From Areca catechu (lineage: Eukaryota; Streptophyta; Magnoliopsida; Arecales; Arecaceae): a stretch of 64,000 nucleotides of DNA. The translations under genes were made by a program, and so were the position numbers. Under the pieces are notes generated by a model. It was given only the letters and a program-made list of their open reading frames with translations, was not told the DNA's origin and searched no databases. Below, piece by piece: positions 32,608-44,037 of the stretch. The first letter of the stretch is position 1, and every line of letters starts with the position of its first letter. Location of the stretch: contig CM038048.1 of the NCBI GenBank assembly GCA_021397845.1, positions 30,626,727 to 30,690,726 on the forward strand, read 5' to 3'.

Positions 32608-34125
32608 TATTGTCCAGGTGGCTTTCCAAGAGGGGGGTGAATTGGGATTATAAAAACTTTAACAAGGATGTGCAATTTAAAATCCTTTTAGTGTTGTGGT
32701 GTAATATTCTATGCGGAAGCAAGTAAATAAATGCAATAAAGCTAAACAAGCATAATCACAAACATAAGGAATTTAGAGTGGTTCGGAGCAACCCACTCCT
32801 ATGTCCACTACCCAAGCATCACTTGGGATTTTCACTATATCCCTTAACCGGAATATAGTTGGATTGTTTTAATAGGCTCACAATCCAAACCTTTACACTT
32901 TGGTTTTACCAGGATCACCAAAGAAAACCCTCACTTGGTTTTAACACAGGCTAACCAAGAACCTAAATCCCTTTGGTTTTTTTTTTACAACCGGGCTCAC
33001 CAAAGAAAACCCAAACTTGGTTTTATACCGGGATTACCAAGAACCCAACTTAGGTTTTAAAAAGGCTCACCTAAAAACCTTTACCACTCTTTCAAGACAC
33101 AGCCCCTTGCTATTCTTAGAGAGAAAACAAGATATATCAAAATGTAAAGCAACTATATAATAAGCCAAACTTGTTTAAGTGTTGCCAATGAAGATCAAAG
33201 TCAAGCCTAGCTTTGAATGCTCTTTAATATTCTTTAAGCTACTTCTTTTCTTCTTCAAAAGGTTGGATTCAAGGATGAAGAATAGTTGGTGACGCTTTGA
33301 ATCCTTTCTTGAATGCTCTTGAAGTGGGTTGGTGAAAGACTTGCAAACTTGTCAACTTCCAATGAATAATCCCTCAAAAAAATTATTTAAATCTTCATAA
33401 ATACACCCCTTTATAGTCTTCCATCAGAAATAGCTATTATAGGGCCTAGGGAACCAAAATAGAGCTGTCGAAAGATTTTTGGGATTCAAAAATGAAGTTC
33501 TGTAATTAGCCGTTAGACTGTAAAAACCCGTCACTCGAGTCGACTCGAGGTTCATGAGTCAGCTCGAAGTCTCAGACAACCCAAGTAAAAGTTCTGTGCG
33601 AGTCGACTCTTCTGGGTTGAGTCGGCTCAAACTCTTAATCAATGCAAGTTCAAATTTTGCTTGAGTCGACTCTTCAAGGCTGAGTCAGCTTGAAGTCACG
33701 TCACCAATAGACCTAACTCTAGACGAGTAGGCTCTTCTGGGCTTGAGTCGGCTCGAGGTACTGAAACTCTGAAATTTTTTGTGCCATGCCAGAATAGGAG
33801 TCGGCTCTTGCAAAAATAACTTTTATGCTTTAAAACTTCTCCAAACTTCTATAAATCAAGAATCCAACAAGAATTAACCTACTTATTCTCATTTTTACAA
33901 TTTTATAGCCCTTTTACAAGATTACATAGATGAGAAGTATTAGGGCTTTATAATTTGAAGTATACAAGATTTCATACAATGTTGGAATACCTTTCACCAG
34001 ATAGAAAACCAACTAATGTAAAGATAAACATTTTCCTGCAAAAACTTCTTAAGTAATTTAAAGAATTAGTAATACATACATGCTCCAATATTTTGTAATC
34101 ATCAAAATCAGTCCAATGGTCAACA
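32608..34125 (-). repeat. 3' LTR of B
   Basis: Plus-strand TATTGTCC start (expected TGTTG) and CAACA end. Inverted copy of A's LTR type. Contains the GAGTCGACTC cluster at about 33525-33800. Confidence 0.9.
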
Positions 34126-34716
34126 ATCTCCCCCTTTTTGATGATGACAAAATACTGGGCATGAACATGATTTAAAACACTTTACAATTACCAGTAATGA
34201 TATACTAAGTATCATATTCACATGTATTAAAAAGTATTCAAAGTAGTGTGTATCAAACAAAATCAAGTATCAAGTTGTTGAACTGAAGAGTATCAAAACA
34301 ATGTATCATTTGTATCATCCATGCACTAAGTATCAAACCTACATAATAATACTTTGCATTTGAAATAAATTTCAATTAAAAGCTTAACAAAAGCTCCCCC
34401 TTTCTTATATAGCAATATCCTCTTCGTATTTTCATGCTCGTCTCATTTTTCATGTTCACATTTTAATATTTTTCATTTCATGCATACTCTTCTCCCCCTT
34501 TTTGTCATCAACAAAAATATACAATATAGAGAGAATCATTCATTCAAAAATTAAATCATTCATAATTATTTGAGCATGTATCAAGTAAAACATAAAAAAG
34601 GATATATATAGATAAAAAGTGTCAATACAAAGGTGATACATTACAAATGTGTCAAAGCACACCAAAAATAGTATCATAAACAACAACAAGAAATGCTAAA
34701 CAATAAATCCTAAAAG
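34126..34716 (-). other. 3' untranslated end of B
   Basis: Begins with the complement of the polypurine tract (ATCTCCCCCTTTTTG) next to the LTR. The rest is AT-rich and parallels A's 49122-49963, including GGGCATGAA. No gene. Confidence 0.75.
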
Positions 34717-34823
34717 TCAAAAGAGTGGACTAGGATCATCATCACTAGGTTCCTCTTCACTAGAAGAAGAACCAACCTCTAAAATACCAGGAGCAAGTTT
34801 AAATTTAGGGAACCTAGGTCTAA
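34717..34823 (-). pseudogene. C-terminal codons of B third ORF
   Basis: Complement reads a Ser/Glu-rich end (EVGSSSSEEEPSDDD) and stop at 34717, matching the end of A's third ORF (VSSSSSEEEE). Separated from 39993 onward by element C. TCTAA at 34819-34823 is C's target duplication. Confidence 0.82.
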
Positions 34824-36106
34824 TGGTGGGGGCACCAGGCTCAGAAAGAAGAAGCTTCAACTAATACCAAGTTCTTTATGGATTGAGACTAGGAACTCAA
34901 GTCTCGTATGAGTCCTGTATGTTTATTGAGTCCTGTTTTATTTTCTTTTGGGATTTTAAAGTTCAATTAGAATTCAATCAAGAGTTCAATTAGAGTCAAT
35001 TAGGCTTTGTACTGAGTCAAGTTCAAGAGCTACTTGAAATTGGGCCAGACCAGCTTTACTTGGAATGCCACATCATCATGGACCACCGGTGCCAACTCAT
35101 CACCAGAGGATGTCACATCACCTTTGCCATATCATCTCCAAGGGGTGCCATGGAGAAGGATGCACCATGTCACCATGCCACCTTGCCACGCCACATCATT
35201 GCCACCTCACCTGCCACGTGGCATCATTCAAATTTTAAATTACATGAAAGCTACAAGTGGTCGACCAAGGAGTGTTTTCAAATTCAAAGGAGGTCGGCCA
35301 ACTCCATCCACAAATCATGCAACCAGCTCCACCAAATCCTCCACCAAATCCTCCACCAAATCCTCCACATTTCATGTAACCCCCCCTAATATTTCTCCAT
35401 GATATGGGGAATTTCAAATTGATTGAAAGGCCATTAAAAGTCTCTTGTACGCCCATGGTAAAAAGAAGCTTTTTGGATGAAATGAAATTTAAGTGAAGTA
35501 GTAGTTGAAGAAGGTATTTTTTTGGTAGTATCTTCTTATTTTCTTTGGGTGTGTTTGATTTTCTCTTCTTAAGCTTTCAAGTGTCCAACGCCAACATCCA
35601 CCTCTAGGGATCCATGCCTCCATCGAAGTTCCCTTGCCTGTTTGGTTTCTTTGTTTTGATATCTTTCAAATTGGTCCCAGTCTAACCCGTTCATTGTGCA
35701 GGATCCTTCTACGATTTGGAGTTCAAGAAAGGGTTCTCTTGCCAAAGATCAATGTTGAATGAAACTAGTTTCTTTGGAATGCCAATCTTCCACTTCAGGG
35801 CTAGTTCGTCTAAGAGCTTCAATGGATCTACCAGGGAGTGATCATCTTGGGTAAATAACACCTCCTAATCTCTTAAGTCTGAGTTATTGAAGATCATTGC
35901 TAAGGTTTAAATTCAATATTCATTAGCCCTAATCTTCTCTAGGATTTAAATAAGTACATCATGATGTAAGTTCCAAATTTCAGTGCTCCTTCCATAGCTT
36001 TACCTTAGTCCTTTTGATCTAAAATTTAGTACCTGTTAATAGGCTTCATTTCTCTCATTTCTCAATCCATCATTTAAATTGTAATCTCATCTTTCGTGCC
36101 GCGTCA
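34824..36106 (+). repeat. 5' LTR of C
   Basis: TGGTGGGGGCACC start, GCCGCGTCA end. Holds a perfect G-box palindrome TGCCACGTGGCA (35212-35223) and three copies of a CCACCAAATCCT 12-mer near 35325-35360 (two in the other LTR). Frames at 35034-35402 are not supported. Confidence 0.94.
35212..35223 (+). promoter_or_regulatory. G-box palindrome in C LTR
   Basis: TGCCACGTGGCA, with a CACGTG core bound by plant bZIP and bHLH factors. The 3' LTR copy (39094-39105) has one changed base outside the core. A role in stress or light response is inference. Confidence 0.5.
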
Positions 36107-36109
36107 AAT

Positions 36110-36120
36110 TGGTATCAGAG
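36110..36120 (+). other. Primer-binding site of C
   Basis: TGGTATCAGAG, 3 bp after the LTR end. Confidence 0.93.
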
Positions 36121-37137
36121 CATGGTTGCATTAGGGTAGAATAGTTCTCTTTAAATCCAAGCAAGATCTAAAATTCACGCCTCCTGAGTGGGTGTACTCC
36201 AGTACACTGTCACGATCCATGGGAATAATGAGCCCCTGGCCAGACGTTAATTTTTTAGATTGAAGTTTGGGTAAGCCATTGCACTTGTTTGATTAGGTTA
36301 TGTTTTTCTGAAAATTTGCATCTGTTTACTGTAATCCGTCTGTAGCTCCAAAGGCAAGTCACTAATTTTTTGTTAAAATATTTTTTTTCTTGTTCTTTTT
36401 AAGTCAGTTATCACCATATTAAATTTCATCATCAGAAAAAAGATATAAAAAAAATGAAAATTTTTGCAGTTCGACACTATCATTAGGGTTCTGTTCTGTC
36501 CTTTTTATTTATCTTCATTTGTAGGATATGCTTAGAGTAGTATAGATTTTAGTTTTAAAATTTCTTTCATCTACATTGAAACATATAAGTTAGGAATCCT
36601 GTGTGAACTTTTCAGAATTTTTTGACAATTTTTTCATCATGTTTTCCACACCACTTTCAAACTGCAACACACTTCTGCAGCACCTTTGCATTTCATTCAT
36701 CTCATGAGAAATCAAATTAAGGGCATCAATTTGACATAGGGTCAGGGTTTCATCACCTGTCCCTAGCCCAAAAATTACCAACCAGCATATCGATCCCAGC
36801 TCGTTAATTAAAATTGAGTAGAATGTTAATTGCCCTAGTGGGTTAGGGACACCAACAAGTTGGGTTCAGGTTAGGGTCAAGTTAACTGTGTCGGCTAATT
36901 GGTGTGTGCTTACTGGCTTGGTGTCTAGGATTGGTGCATCAGGGCTTGTGATTTGGTCTGCCTACCTGGCCAATCTCAGATTGGTGTCTAAGGTTGGCCA
37001 TCAGGGACCTTCACTCCCCACCACCTACTTGGCTAAGTCCCATAAGTACTACTAGCTAGTTGGTTCACTTAATTAGACCTCTAATTTGTGCTCTAGGTCT
37101 AGGAAACCTTAGCTCGAGCTTGAGTCTACTTGCATGC
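36121..37137 (+). other. Leader of C
   Basis: No gene. 36919-37036 contains TTGGTGTCTAGG, ACCTGGCCAAT, TTGGTGTCTAAGG and CACCACCTACTTGGC, the best gypsy match to copia F's leader at 2050-2193. Confidence 0.75.
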
Positions 37138-38025
37138 ATGAAAACTAGATCAGGAGCCTTATATTCACCAGTCCAGACCCAATCCAGTGTAGCCATGGAC
37201 CCGAATCTTGAAACCATGCTGAAAGGCCAAAATGATCTAATGGCCAAATTGAACCAAATGCTGGCTAAACAATTTTTCTTAGACCAACCAACTCCTACTA
37301 TCCCATTAGCTCATATGAATGATAGGAGTAAGAACCCTGAAGTACAAGTTGAGTTCATGAATACTCAAGACTTAGGATATCCTCAAACTGAAGGGCTAGG
37401 GAAGGAAGAAGGCAAGTCTGAACCTAGTAAATATGTGTATGAGACTGACATAAGTTTAATAGATGAATATGAAGGGGAAGATTGTGAAGAGAACAACTTT
37501 AGTACCTTACCTGAGGAAACCTTTGGTAAAGAAAAGATTATTGAGCCTAGTCCTGAAACAGCAGAACAACCAAAATTTATTGAGGACTTGGTTCTCGTAA
37601 GACAATGCCCTCAGGAAGAACCCAATACTTTAGCTTCAACACAAGAACTCCTTTAGTTACCTGAGAAGAACCCAATCATTATTTTAGAAGACTTTGCCGA
37701 TGACCTTCAACTACCTAGAAGCATCCCGCCCGTAGATCAATATTCAAATCTTAAGGTCATCATGAGTAACCAAGGTCTGTTTCAAGATTCTCCTAAATTA
37801 TCCCAAGACTCGGATTCCTATTTCCTGCCTTTCCTTAAGTCTTATCCTAATTTTAGAGCCATTAAGTTTCATTTTGATGAGATTACTAGGTTGCATGAGC
37901 CTTTAAAGCCTATTCCTTTTGCTACCTACTTTTGGAAAACCTTATGGCATTTGCTAGGAACCCATGATAAATTCTCATGTGCATACCAGACCAGGGTCAA
38001 ACCTAGAGTGTCATTAATCTGTTAG
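37138..38025 (+). pseudogene. Gag-like ORF of C, one stop
   Basis: MKTRSGALY start at 37138, a helical N-terminal part (MLKGQNDLMAKLNQML), acidic DEYEGEDCEEN, EPSPETAEQ and CPQEEPN blocks shared with H, one TAG at 37654-37656, then the C-terminal block with FATYFWKTLWHLLG and KFSCAYQTRVKPR, ending at 38025. 296 codons. Shorter than E's, with no 14-residue repeats, zinc knuckle or protease. Confidence 0.8.
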
Positions 38026-38129
38026 GTTTAGGCCTTAGAGAGTCCAATAAAATTTCTCTTAATAAGGATGCCTAGTTCAGTCTGCATTTTGTAAGTGTTT
38101 GTGTAAGTTTCTGAGTTTGCTGAGTCCTA

Positions 38130-38728
38130 TGCATAGCATGTTGAGGATTTGCATCATGAAATAAATTTGAGCAATGAATCCTATAAAAATAGGACTAATT
38201 CAAGAAAGAAAGTCAAGGAATTCTATGAGAGAGATCATGTTCCCATCCGGGACTTTCAAGAAACTACATACCCGTGGTGTAGGCCCCTTTAAAGTCCTAA
38301 AGAAGATTAAATCTAATGCTACATATTGGAATTACCTTCAGACCTAGGTATCAACCCGACCTTCAATGTCTCAGACTTGATAGAATATAAGGAACCCATG
38401 ATGATACCTAGTGAGCCTTTTGGGCCTGACCATATTTTTGAGAGTGAACCATTACCTGAGTATCTACAAACAACCATTCCTCAAAAATGAGAGAAAACTG
38501 AACAAATCCTGGATAATAAGATTGTCACTACTAGAAACAAGGATTACTATCGATATTTGGTCCGTTGGCAAGGGAGACCAAAATCTGACGACTCCTGAAT
38601 CACTAGAGAGGACCTGCAATGACTGGACCCGGACTGATTTGAACAATATCAAAGACAGGCTGAACCATACTCGACAGGGTCGAGTTCCTCCCACCCAAGA
38701 AGAATTGGTGGGGGCACCAGGCTCATAA
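38130..38728 (+). pseudogene. Integrase C-terminus and chromodomain of C
   Basis: Fragments HEINLSNES, KVKEFYERDH, LPSDLGINPTFNVSDLIEY and a chromodomain with YRYLVRWQGRPKSDDS, where TGA replaces the following Trp. The tail SSSSHPRRIGGGT runs over the polypurine tract into the LTR. Frameshifts and stops make it inactive. Confidence 0.8.
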
Positions 38729-39987
38729 AGAAGAAGCTTCAACTAATACCAAGTTCTTTATTGATTGAGACTAGGAACTCAAGTCTCGTATGAGTCCTGT
38801 ATGTTTATTGAGTCCTGTTTTATTTTCTTTTGGGTTTTTAAAGTTCAATTAGAATTCAATCAAGAGTTCAATTAGAGTCAATTAGGCTTTGTACTGAGTC
38901 AAGTTCAAGAGCTACTTGAAATTGGGCCAGACCAGCTTTACTTGGAATGCCACATCATCATGGACCACCGGTGCCAACTCATCACCAGAGGATGTCACAT
39001 CACCTTTGCCATGTCATCTCTAAGGGGCGCCATGGAGAAGGATGTGCCATGTCACCATGCCACCTTGCCACGCCACATCATTGCCACCTCACCTACCACG
39101 TGGCATCATTCAAATTTTAAATTACATGAAAGCTACAAGTGGTCGACCAAGGAGTGTTTTCAAATTTAAAGGAGGTCGGCCAACTCCATCCACAAATCAT
39201 GCAACCAGCTCCACCAAATCTTCCACCAAATCCTTCACCAAATCCTCCATATTTCATGTAACCCCCCCTAATATTTCTCCATGATATGGGGAATTTCAAA
39301 TTAATTGAAAGGCCATTAAAAGCCTCTTGTACGCCCATGGTAAAAAGAAGCTTTTTGGATGAAATGAAATTTAAGTGAAGTAGTAGTTGAAGAAGGTGTT
39401 TTTTTGGTAGTATCCTCTTGTTTTCTTTGGGTGTGTTTGATTTTCTCTTCTCAAGCTTTCAAGTGTCCAACGCCAACATCCACCTCTAGGGATCCATGCC
39501 TCCATCGAAGTTCCCTTGCCTGTTTGGTTTCTTTGTTTTGATATCTTTCAAATTGGTCCCAGTCTAACCCGTTCATTGTGCAGGATCCTTCTACGATTTG
39601 GAGTTCAAGAAAGGGTTCTCTTGCCAAAGATAAATGTTGAATGAAACTAGTTTCTTTGGAATGCTAATCTTCCACTTCAGGGCTAGTTCGTCTAAGAGCT
39701 TCATTGGATATACCAGGGAGTGATCATCTTGGGTAAATAACACCTCCTAATCTCTTAAGTCTGAGTTATTGAAGATCTTTGCTAAGGTTTAAATTCAATA
39801 TTCATTAGCCCTAATCTTCTCTAGGATTTAAATAACTACATCACGGCGTAAGTTCCAAATTTTAGTGCTCCTTCCATAGCTTTACCTTAGTACTTTTGAT
39901 CTGAAATTTAGTATATGTTAATAGGCTTCATTGCTCTCATTTCTCAATCCATCATTTACATTGCATTCTCTTCATCGTGCCGCGTCA
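38706..39987 (+). repeat. 3' LTR of C
   Basis: Same start and end as the partner. TCTAA follows at 39988. Confidence 0.94.
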
Positions 39988-39992
39988 TCTAA

Positions 39993-41160
39993 GGTCCCTA
40001 AGTCTAGTCCTAACAGGGGCTAAAGTCTTGTAGGTTCTAGGTTTGGTTTTAGCTGGAGGCTCCAAAGAAATCATAATAGGTGTAGGCCATGCAGAAGGAG
40101 GATCAACAGAAAGGGCAAGGGTGCTGGTAGTCAACAAAATCTGCATCGCCAGAGTATCTCCAACGTAAGTGCTCTGACCCTGAGCTCCAATACCAGTCTC
40201 AACAGGAGTAGCAGCTGTAGGAATATTAGTAGAATGCATTGCCTCTCCCTGTCCACAATCTGTATCATGAATATTAGGTCCTGCTGAAAGTGCTGAATGA
40301 CTAGCTACTCTGATCTGCTGAAGAATCGATAGAATCTCTAGGAAGCCATCTCTCATCTCTGTCTGAAGTGCCAGTATCCTGGCATCTGTCTCTGCTCTGC
40401 CTCTTTGTAGAGTGGAGATTTCATCCAGTATCAGCTGCGACCTGCTATCATCAACTGAACCAACAGCAATAGATCCTCTCACAAGTGATCAAGGTGTAGA
40501 AGGAGCTAGCTCAGAAGGTCCAGCCTCATCAGCACATGGCTTAATATCAATATCCTGTCCCTGAACAATCTGATCATCATCTATTGAATCCTCATCTAAA
40601 TGTGCCACAAGAAGTTCTAAAATCTTCCTGATCCAGTGTCCATCAACCTTCAGGAATCCCATTCTGATCAATGATTTAACATTGTATATGTTTGTATGAA
40701 GTAATGACTTGGTATCCTCACCAGACAAATCTATCTGAGCATCCTAAAAGAGCAATGTGAATACCATGCCATATGGAAGACATGCTCATGCCCAACGAGC
40801 AGCTTCCCTCATCTGGGATATCATAATATAAGGTTAGTTGAGGGCCTCCCCCTCAACTAAACATCTCAAAAATACCAGATTCCTCTCGCTCACCCAGTCA
40901 AATCTCCCAATCCTGGGTAGAAAAATGTGACTGATGATATTATGAATAAACCTTATCTCCAATGAAAGTTGATTAGCCCTGACATGTACCACACCAATAA
41001 CATCATTCCTCTCAAGAATAATCCTCAATGTCTTTTGTTTTTCTTTTAAAACCAAAAAGCTCTCTCCTTCCTTAGGTATTTGTAAAATGTCACTTAATTT
41101 TTTGCTCATTTATCTCAATATGTTTCCCTTTCACCAATGATTCTACATGAAAAACACCAA
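39993..41160 (-). pseudogene. Third ORF of B, main part
   Basis: Minus strand. Segments: VFHVESLVKGK (about 41150), one frameshift, SDILQIPKEGESF to LVEGEALN (40834-41109), then 40489-40728 and 39985-40482 with a helical middle and TLAPVRTRLRDLR end. It aligns with A's ORF3, for example ILERNDVIGVVHV with ILERSDVSSVKHV. Resembles the plant 'putative plant transposon protein' (Transposase_32-like) domain found after pol in SIRE-like elements. Function unknown; sometimes called env-like by position only. Element C interrupts its last 30 or so codons. Confidence 0.78.
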
Positions 41161-41488
41161 GGGACATATTTTTGAAGAACTGTTGATGGGGGATGAATTT
41201 GATGAAATGGGTGTATGGAGATGTGATCTACTTACCTAGCAACAACATATCAGCATTAGAGCTCCAGATATGGCCAAATTCATGGGTAGAAGGGATGAAG
41301 AACTTTGAGCTAGGAACTAGGTAAGCAAAAAATCTGACACCCTTGTGCAAGCTTCCTTTCAAAAAAATAAAAGAGAGGATCTAAGGGCATAGAAACCCTC
41401 AAACTAGGCTAAGCTACCTTTAAGAACCTCAGATCTAAGGATCAAAAGGGTCTTTTCCCAATAATGAAGAGAAACTATTGAATATCAC
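41161..41488 (-). other. Segment between B 5' LTR and third ORF
   Basis: Short stretch that should hold the primer site, gag and pol but contains none. No convincing TGGTATCAGA complement next to 41489; it may be eroded or deleted. Part encodes a weak extension of the third ORF. Confidence 0.6.
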
Positions 41489-42992
41489 TGGGACCAGGTG
41501 GCTTCCCAAGAGGGGGTGAATTGGGATTATAAAAACTTTAACAAGTATATGCAATTTAAAATCCTTTTAGTGTTATGGTGCAATATTTAATACGAAAGCA
41601 AGTAAATAAATGCAATAAAGCTAAACAAGTACAATCACAAATACAAGGAATTTAGAGTGGTTCGGAGCAACCCGCTCCTACGTCTACTACCCAAGCACCA
41701 CTTGGGATTTTCACTATATCCCCCAACCGGGATACAGTCGGATTGTTTTAATAGGCTTACAATCTAAACCTATATACTTTGGTTTTACTGGGATCATCAA
41801 AGAAAATCCTCACTTAGTTTGAATACAGGCTAACCAAGAACCTAAATTCCTTTGGATTTTTTTTTTACAATCGGGCTCACCAAAGAAAACCTAAACTTGG
41901 TTTTATACTGGGATCACCAAGAACCTAACCTAGGTTTTAAAAAGGCTCACTTAAAAACCTTTATCACTCTCTTAAGACATAGCCCCTTGCTGTTCTTAGA
42001 AAGAAAACAAGATATATCAAAATATAAAGCAACTATACAACAAGCCAAACTTGTTTGAGTGTTGCTGATGAAGATCAAAGTGAAGCCTAGCTTTGAATGC
42101 TCTTTAATGTTCTTCAAGCTGCTTCTTTTCTTCTTGAAAAGGTTGGATTCAAAAATGAAGAATAGTTGGTGAAGCTTTGAATCCTTTCTTGAATGCTCTT
42201 GAAGTGGGTTGGTGAAAGACTTGAAAACTTTTCAACTTCCAATGAATAATCCCTCCAAAAAATTGTTTAAATCTTCATAAATACTCCCCTTTATAGTCTT
42301 CCATCAGAAATAGCCATTGGAGGGTTTTTGTGTTCAAAAATGAAGTTTTGCAACTAGCCGTTGACTGCAAAAATCCATCACTCGAGTCGACTCATGGTTC
42401 ATGAGTCGGCTCGAAGTCTCAGACAACCTAAGTAAAAGTTCTGTGCATGTCAGCTCTTCTGGGTTGAGTCAGCTAGAACTCTCAATCAATGCAAGTTCAA
42501 ATTCTGCTTGAGTCGGCTCTTCAAGGCTGAGTTTGCTCGAAGTCATAGTCACCAACAGACCTAACTCTAGACAAGTCAGCTCTTTTGGTCTTGAGTTGGC
42601 TCGAGGTACTGAAACTCTGAAATTTTTTGTACCGTGTCAAAATAGGAGTCGGCTCTTGATCCATGAGTCAGCTCTTACAAAAAATTCTTTTATGCTTCAA
42701 AACTTCTCCAAACTTCTTCAAATCAAGATTCCAACAAGAACTAACCTACTTATTCTCATTTTTATAATTTTATAGCCCTTTTACAAGTTTACATAGATGA
42801 GAAGCATTAGGGCTTTACAATTTGAAGTATACAAGATTTCATATAATGTTGGAATACCTTTCACCAGATAGAAAATCAACTAATGTAAAGATAAACATTT
42901 TTCTGTAAAAACTTCTTAAGTAATTGAAAGAATTAGTAATACATACATGCTCAAATATTTTGTAATCATTAAAATCATTCCAGGGATCAACA
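41489..42992 (-). repeat. 5' LTR of B
   Basis: Aligned with 32608-34125; plus-strand end GATCAACA at 42992 matches the TGTTGA start. The TAATG after it pairs with CAATG at 32603. Confidence 0.9.
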
Positions 42993-44037
42993 TAATGGTC
43001 GTGAGGAGATTTAGAAAGTTTATTGAAAGGAAGAAAGGAAGATTCAATAAAAAATTCTATAAACGAGGAGAGCATTCCAAGGAAAAGTACAAGGATAAAG
43101 AAAAGGTAAATGAACAAGTCCCCACCTGCTATGAATGTAAGAAACCGAGGCACATTCTTCCAGATTGTCCATTATTGAAGAAATTCTTCAAGAAGAAGAA
43201 AAAGAAAGTGATGGTTGTCACATGGAGCGACAGTGAGGAATCCACCTCAACTGAAGATGAAGAGACCACAAAAATAGCTAATTATGTCTAATGGGTCTCG
43301 AGGATAAGGTAACATCCCCCAATGCTCAAAATGAATTTATATTTAATGAATTAAATTCTACATTTCATGATCTTTTATCTGAATTTAAAAAGATAGGAGT
43401 AAAGATTAGATCTTTAAAGAATGTCAATGATTCTTTACTCAAAGAAAAGAGGAGATTTCAGGAAAGAATATTTTATTACAAAAAGAACTATATATCTTTT
43501 CTGAAAATTCTAAAGCTTTGAAAACTAAGAATAATGATTATCTTGACAAAACAAAGCTTTGTTGAATGAAAATAATGAGTTGAAAAAGGAGGTTGAAAAA
43601 CTCAAGCTACTTGTTGAAAAACTTACTTTATCTTCTAATAAGCTTGAGTTGATTCTTAAAGAACAAAAAATTTATGGTAACAAAGCTAGAATTGGTTTTA
43701 ATACTTTAAATTCAAATAGTATTTCAGCAACTACTTTTGTGAAATCAAAAGCTTAAGTTCCAAAATTAGTATCTCAAAAAGCTTTTGTTACAAATGTTTC
43801 TGATTCCACTTTGAAAGCTACATTGTATGTTCCTAAGAACTTGAATAGAAAGTTTTTTATATCTGCATCTCATGCATTAACATCTAGGACTTTAAAATCT
43901 ACACATTTTCAGAATTCTAGAATCAAATGTTTTGCTTGCAAAGGATTAGGACATAAAGCTTTTAAATGCAAAGTAAATCAAGAAAGATTTGGGTTCCCAA
44001 ATGAACCTCCTCCGCTAACCTGCAAGGATCCAAGTTA
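42993..44037 (+). pseudogene. Gag of A, C-terminal part with two zinc knuckles
   Basis: Directly continues the gag frame broken at 32607. VVRRFRKFIERKKGRF, first CCHC knuckle CYECKKPRHILPDC (43127), a Lys-rich and acidic stretch, a stop at 43291, coiled-coil segments 43291-43521 and 43559-43756, then a second knuckle CFACKGLGHKAFKC (43928). Two knuckles separated by a coiled coil is typical of the long SIRE Gag. Several stops and frame shifts. Confidence 0.87.

Larger units (their letters stand above)
34824..39987 (+). mobile_element. Gypsy element C, complete, non-autonomous
   Basis: LTRs 34824-36106 and 38706-39987, perfect 5-bp duplication TCTAA (34819-34823; 39988-39992), primer site at 36110. 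The 2.6-kb internal region has a gag-like ORF and an integrase tail with chromodomain only. By eye about 2.5% LTR divergence plus one 12-bp repeat-unit loss, so it is younger than B and A around it. Confidence 0.94.
32608..42992 (-). mobile_element. Element B, SIRE-related derivative keeping only the third ORF
   Basis: Minus-strand LTRs 32608-34125 and 41489-42992 are relatives of A's LTRs. Target duplication CAATG and TAATG (42993-42997). Without element C its internal region is only about 2.2 kb: a short segment, a third ORF related to A's 47650-49121, and a polypurine tract. No gag or pol. It cannot move alone; A-type elements are the likely helpers. Confidence 0.88.
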
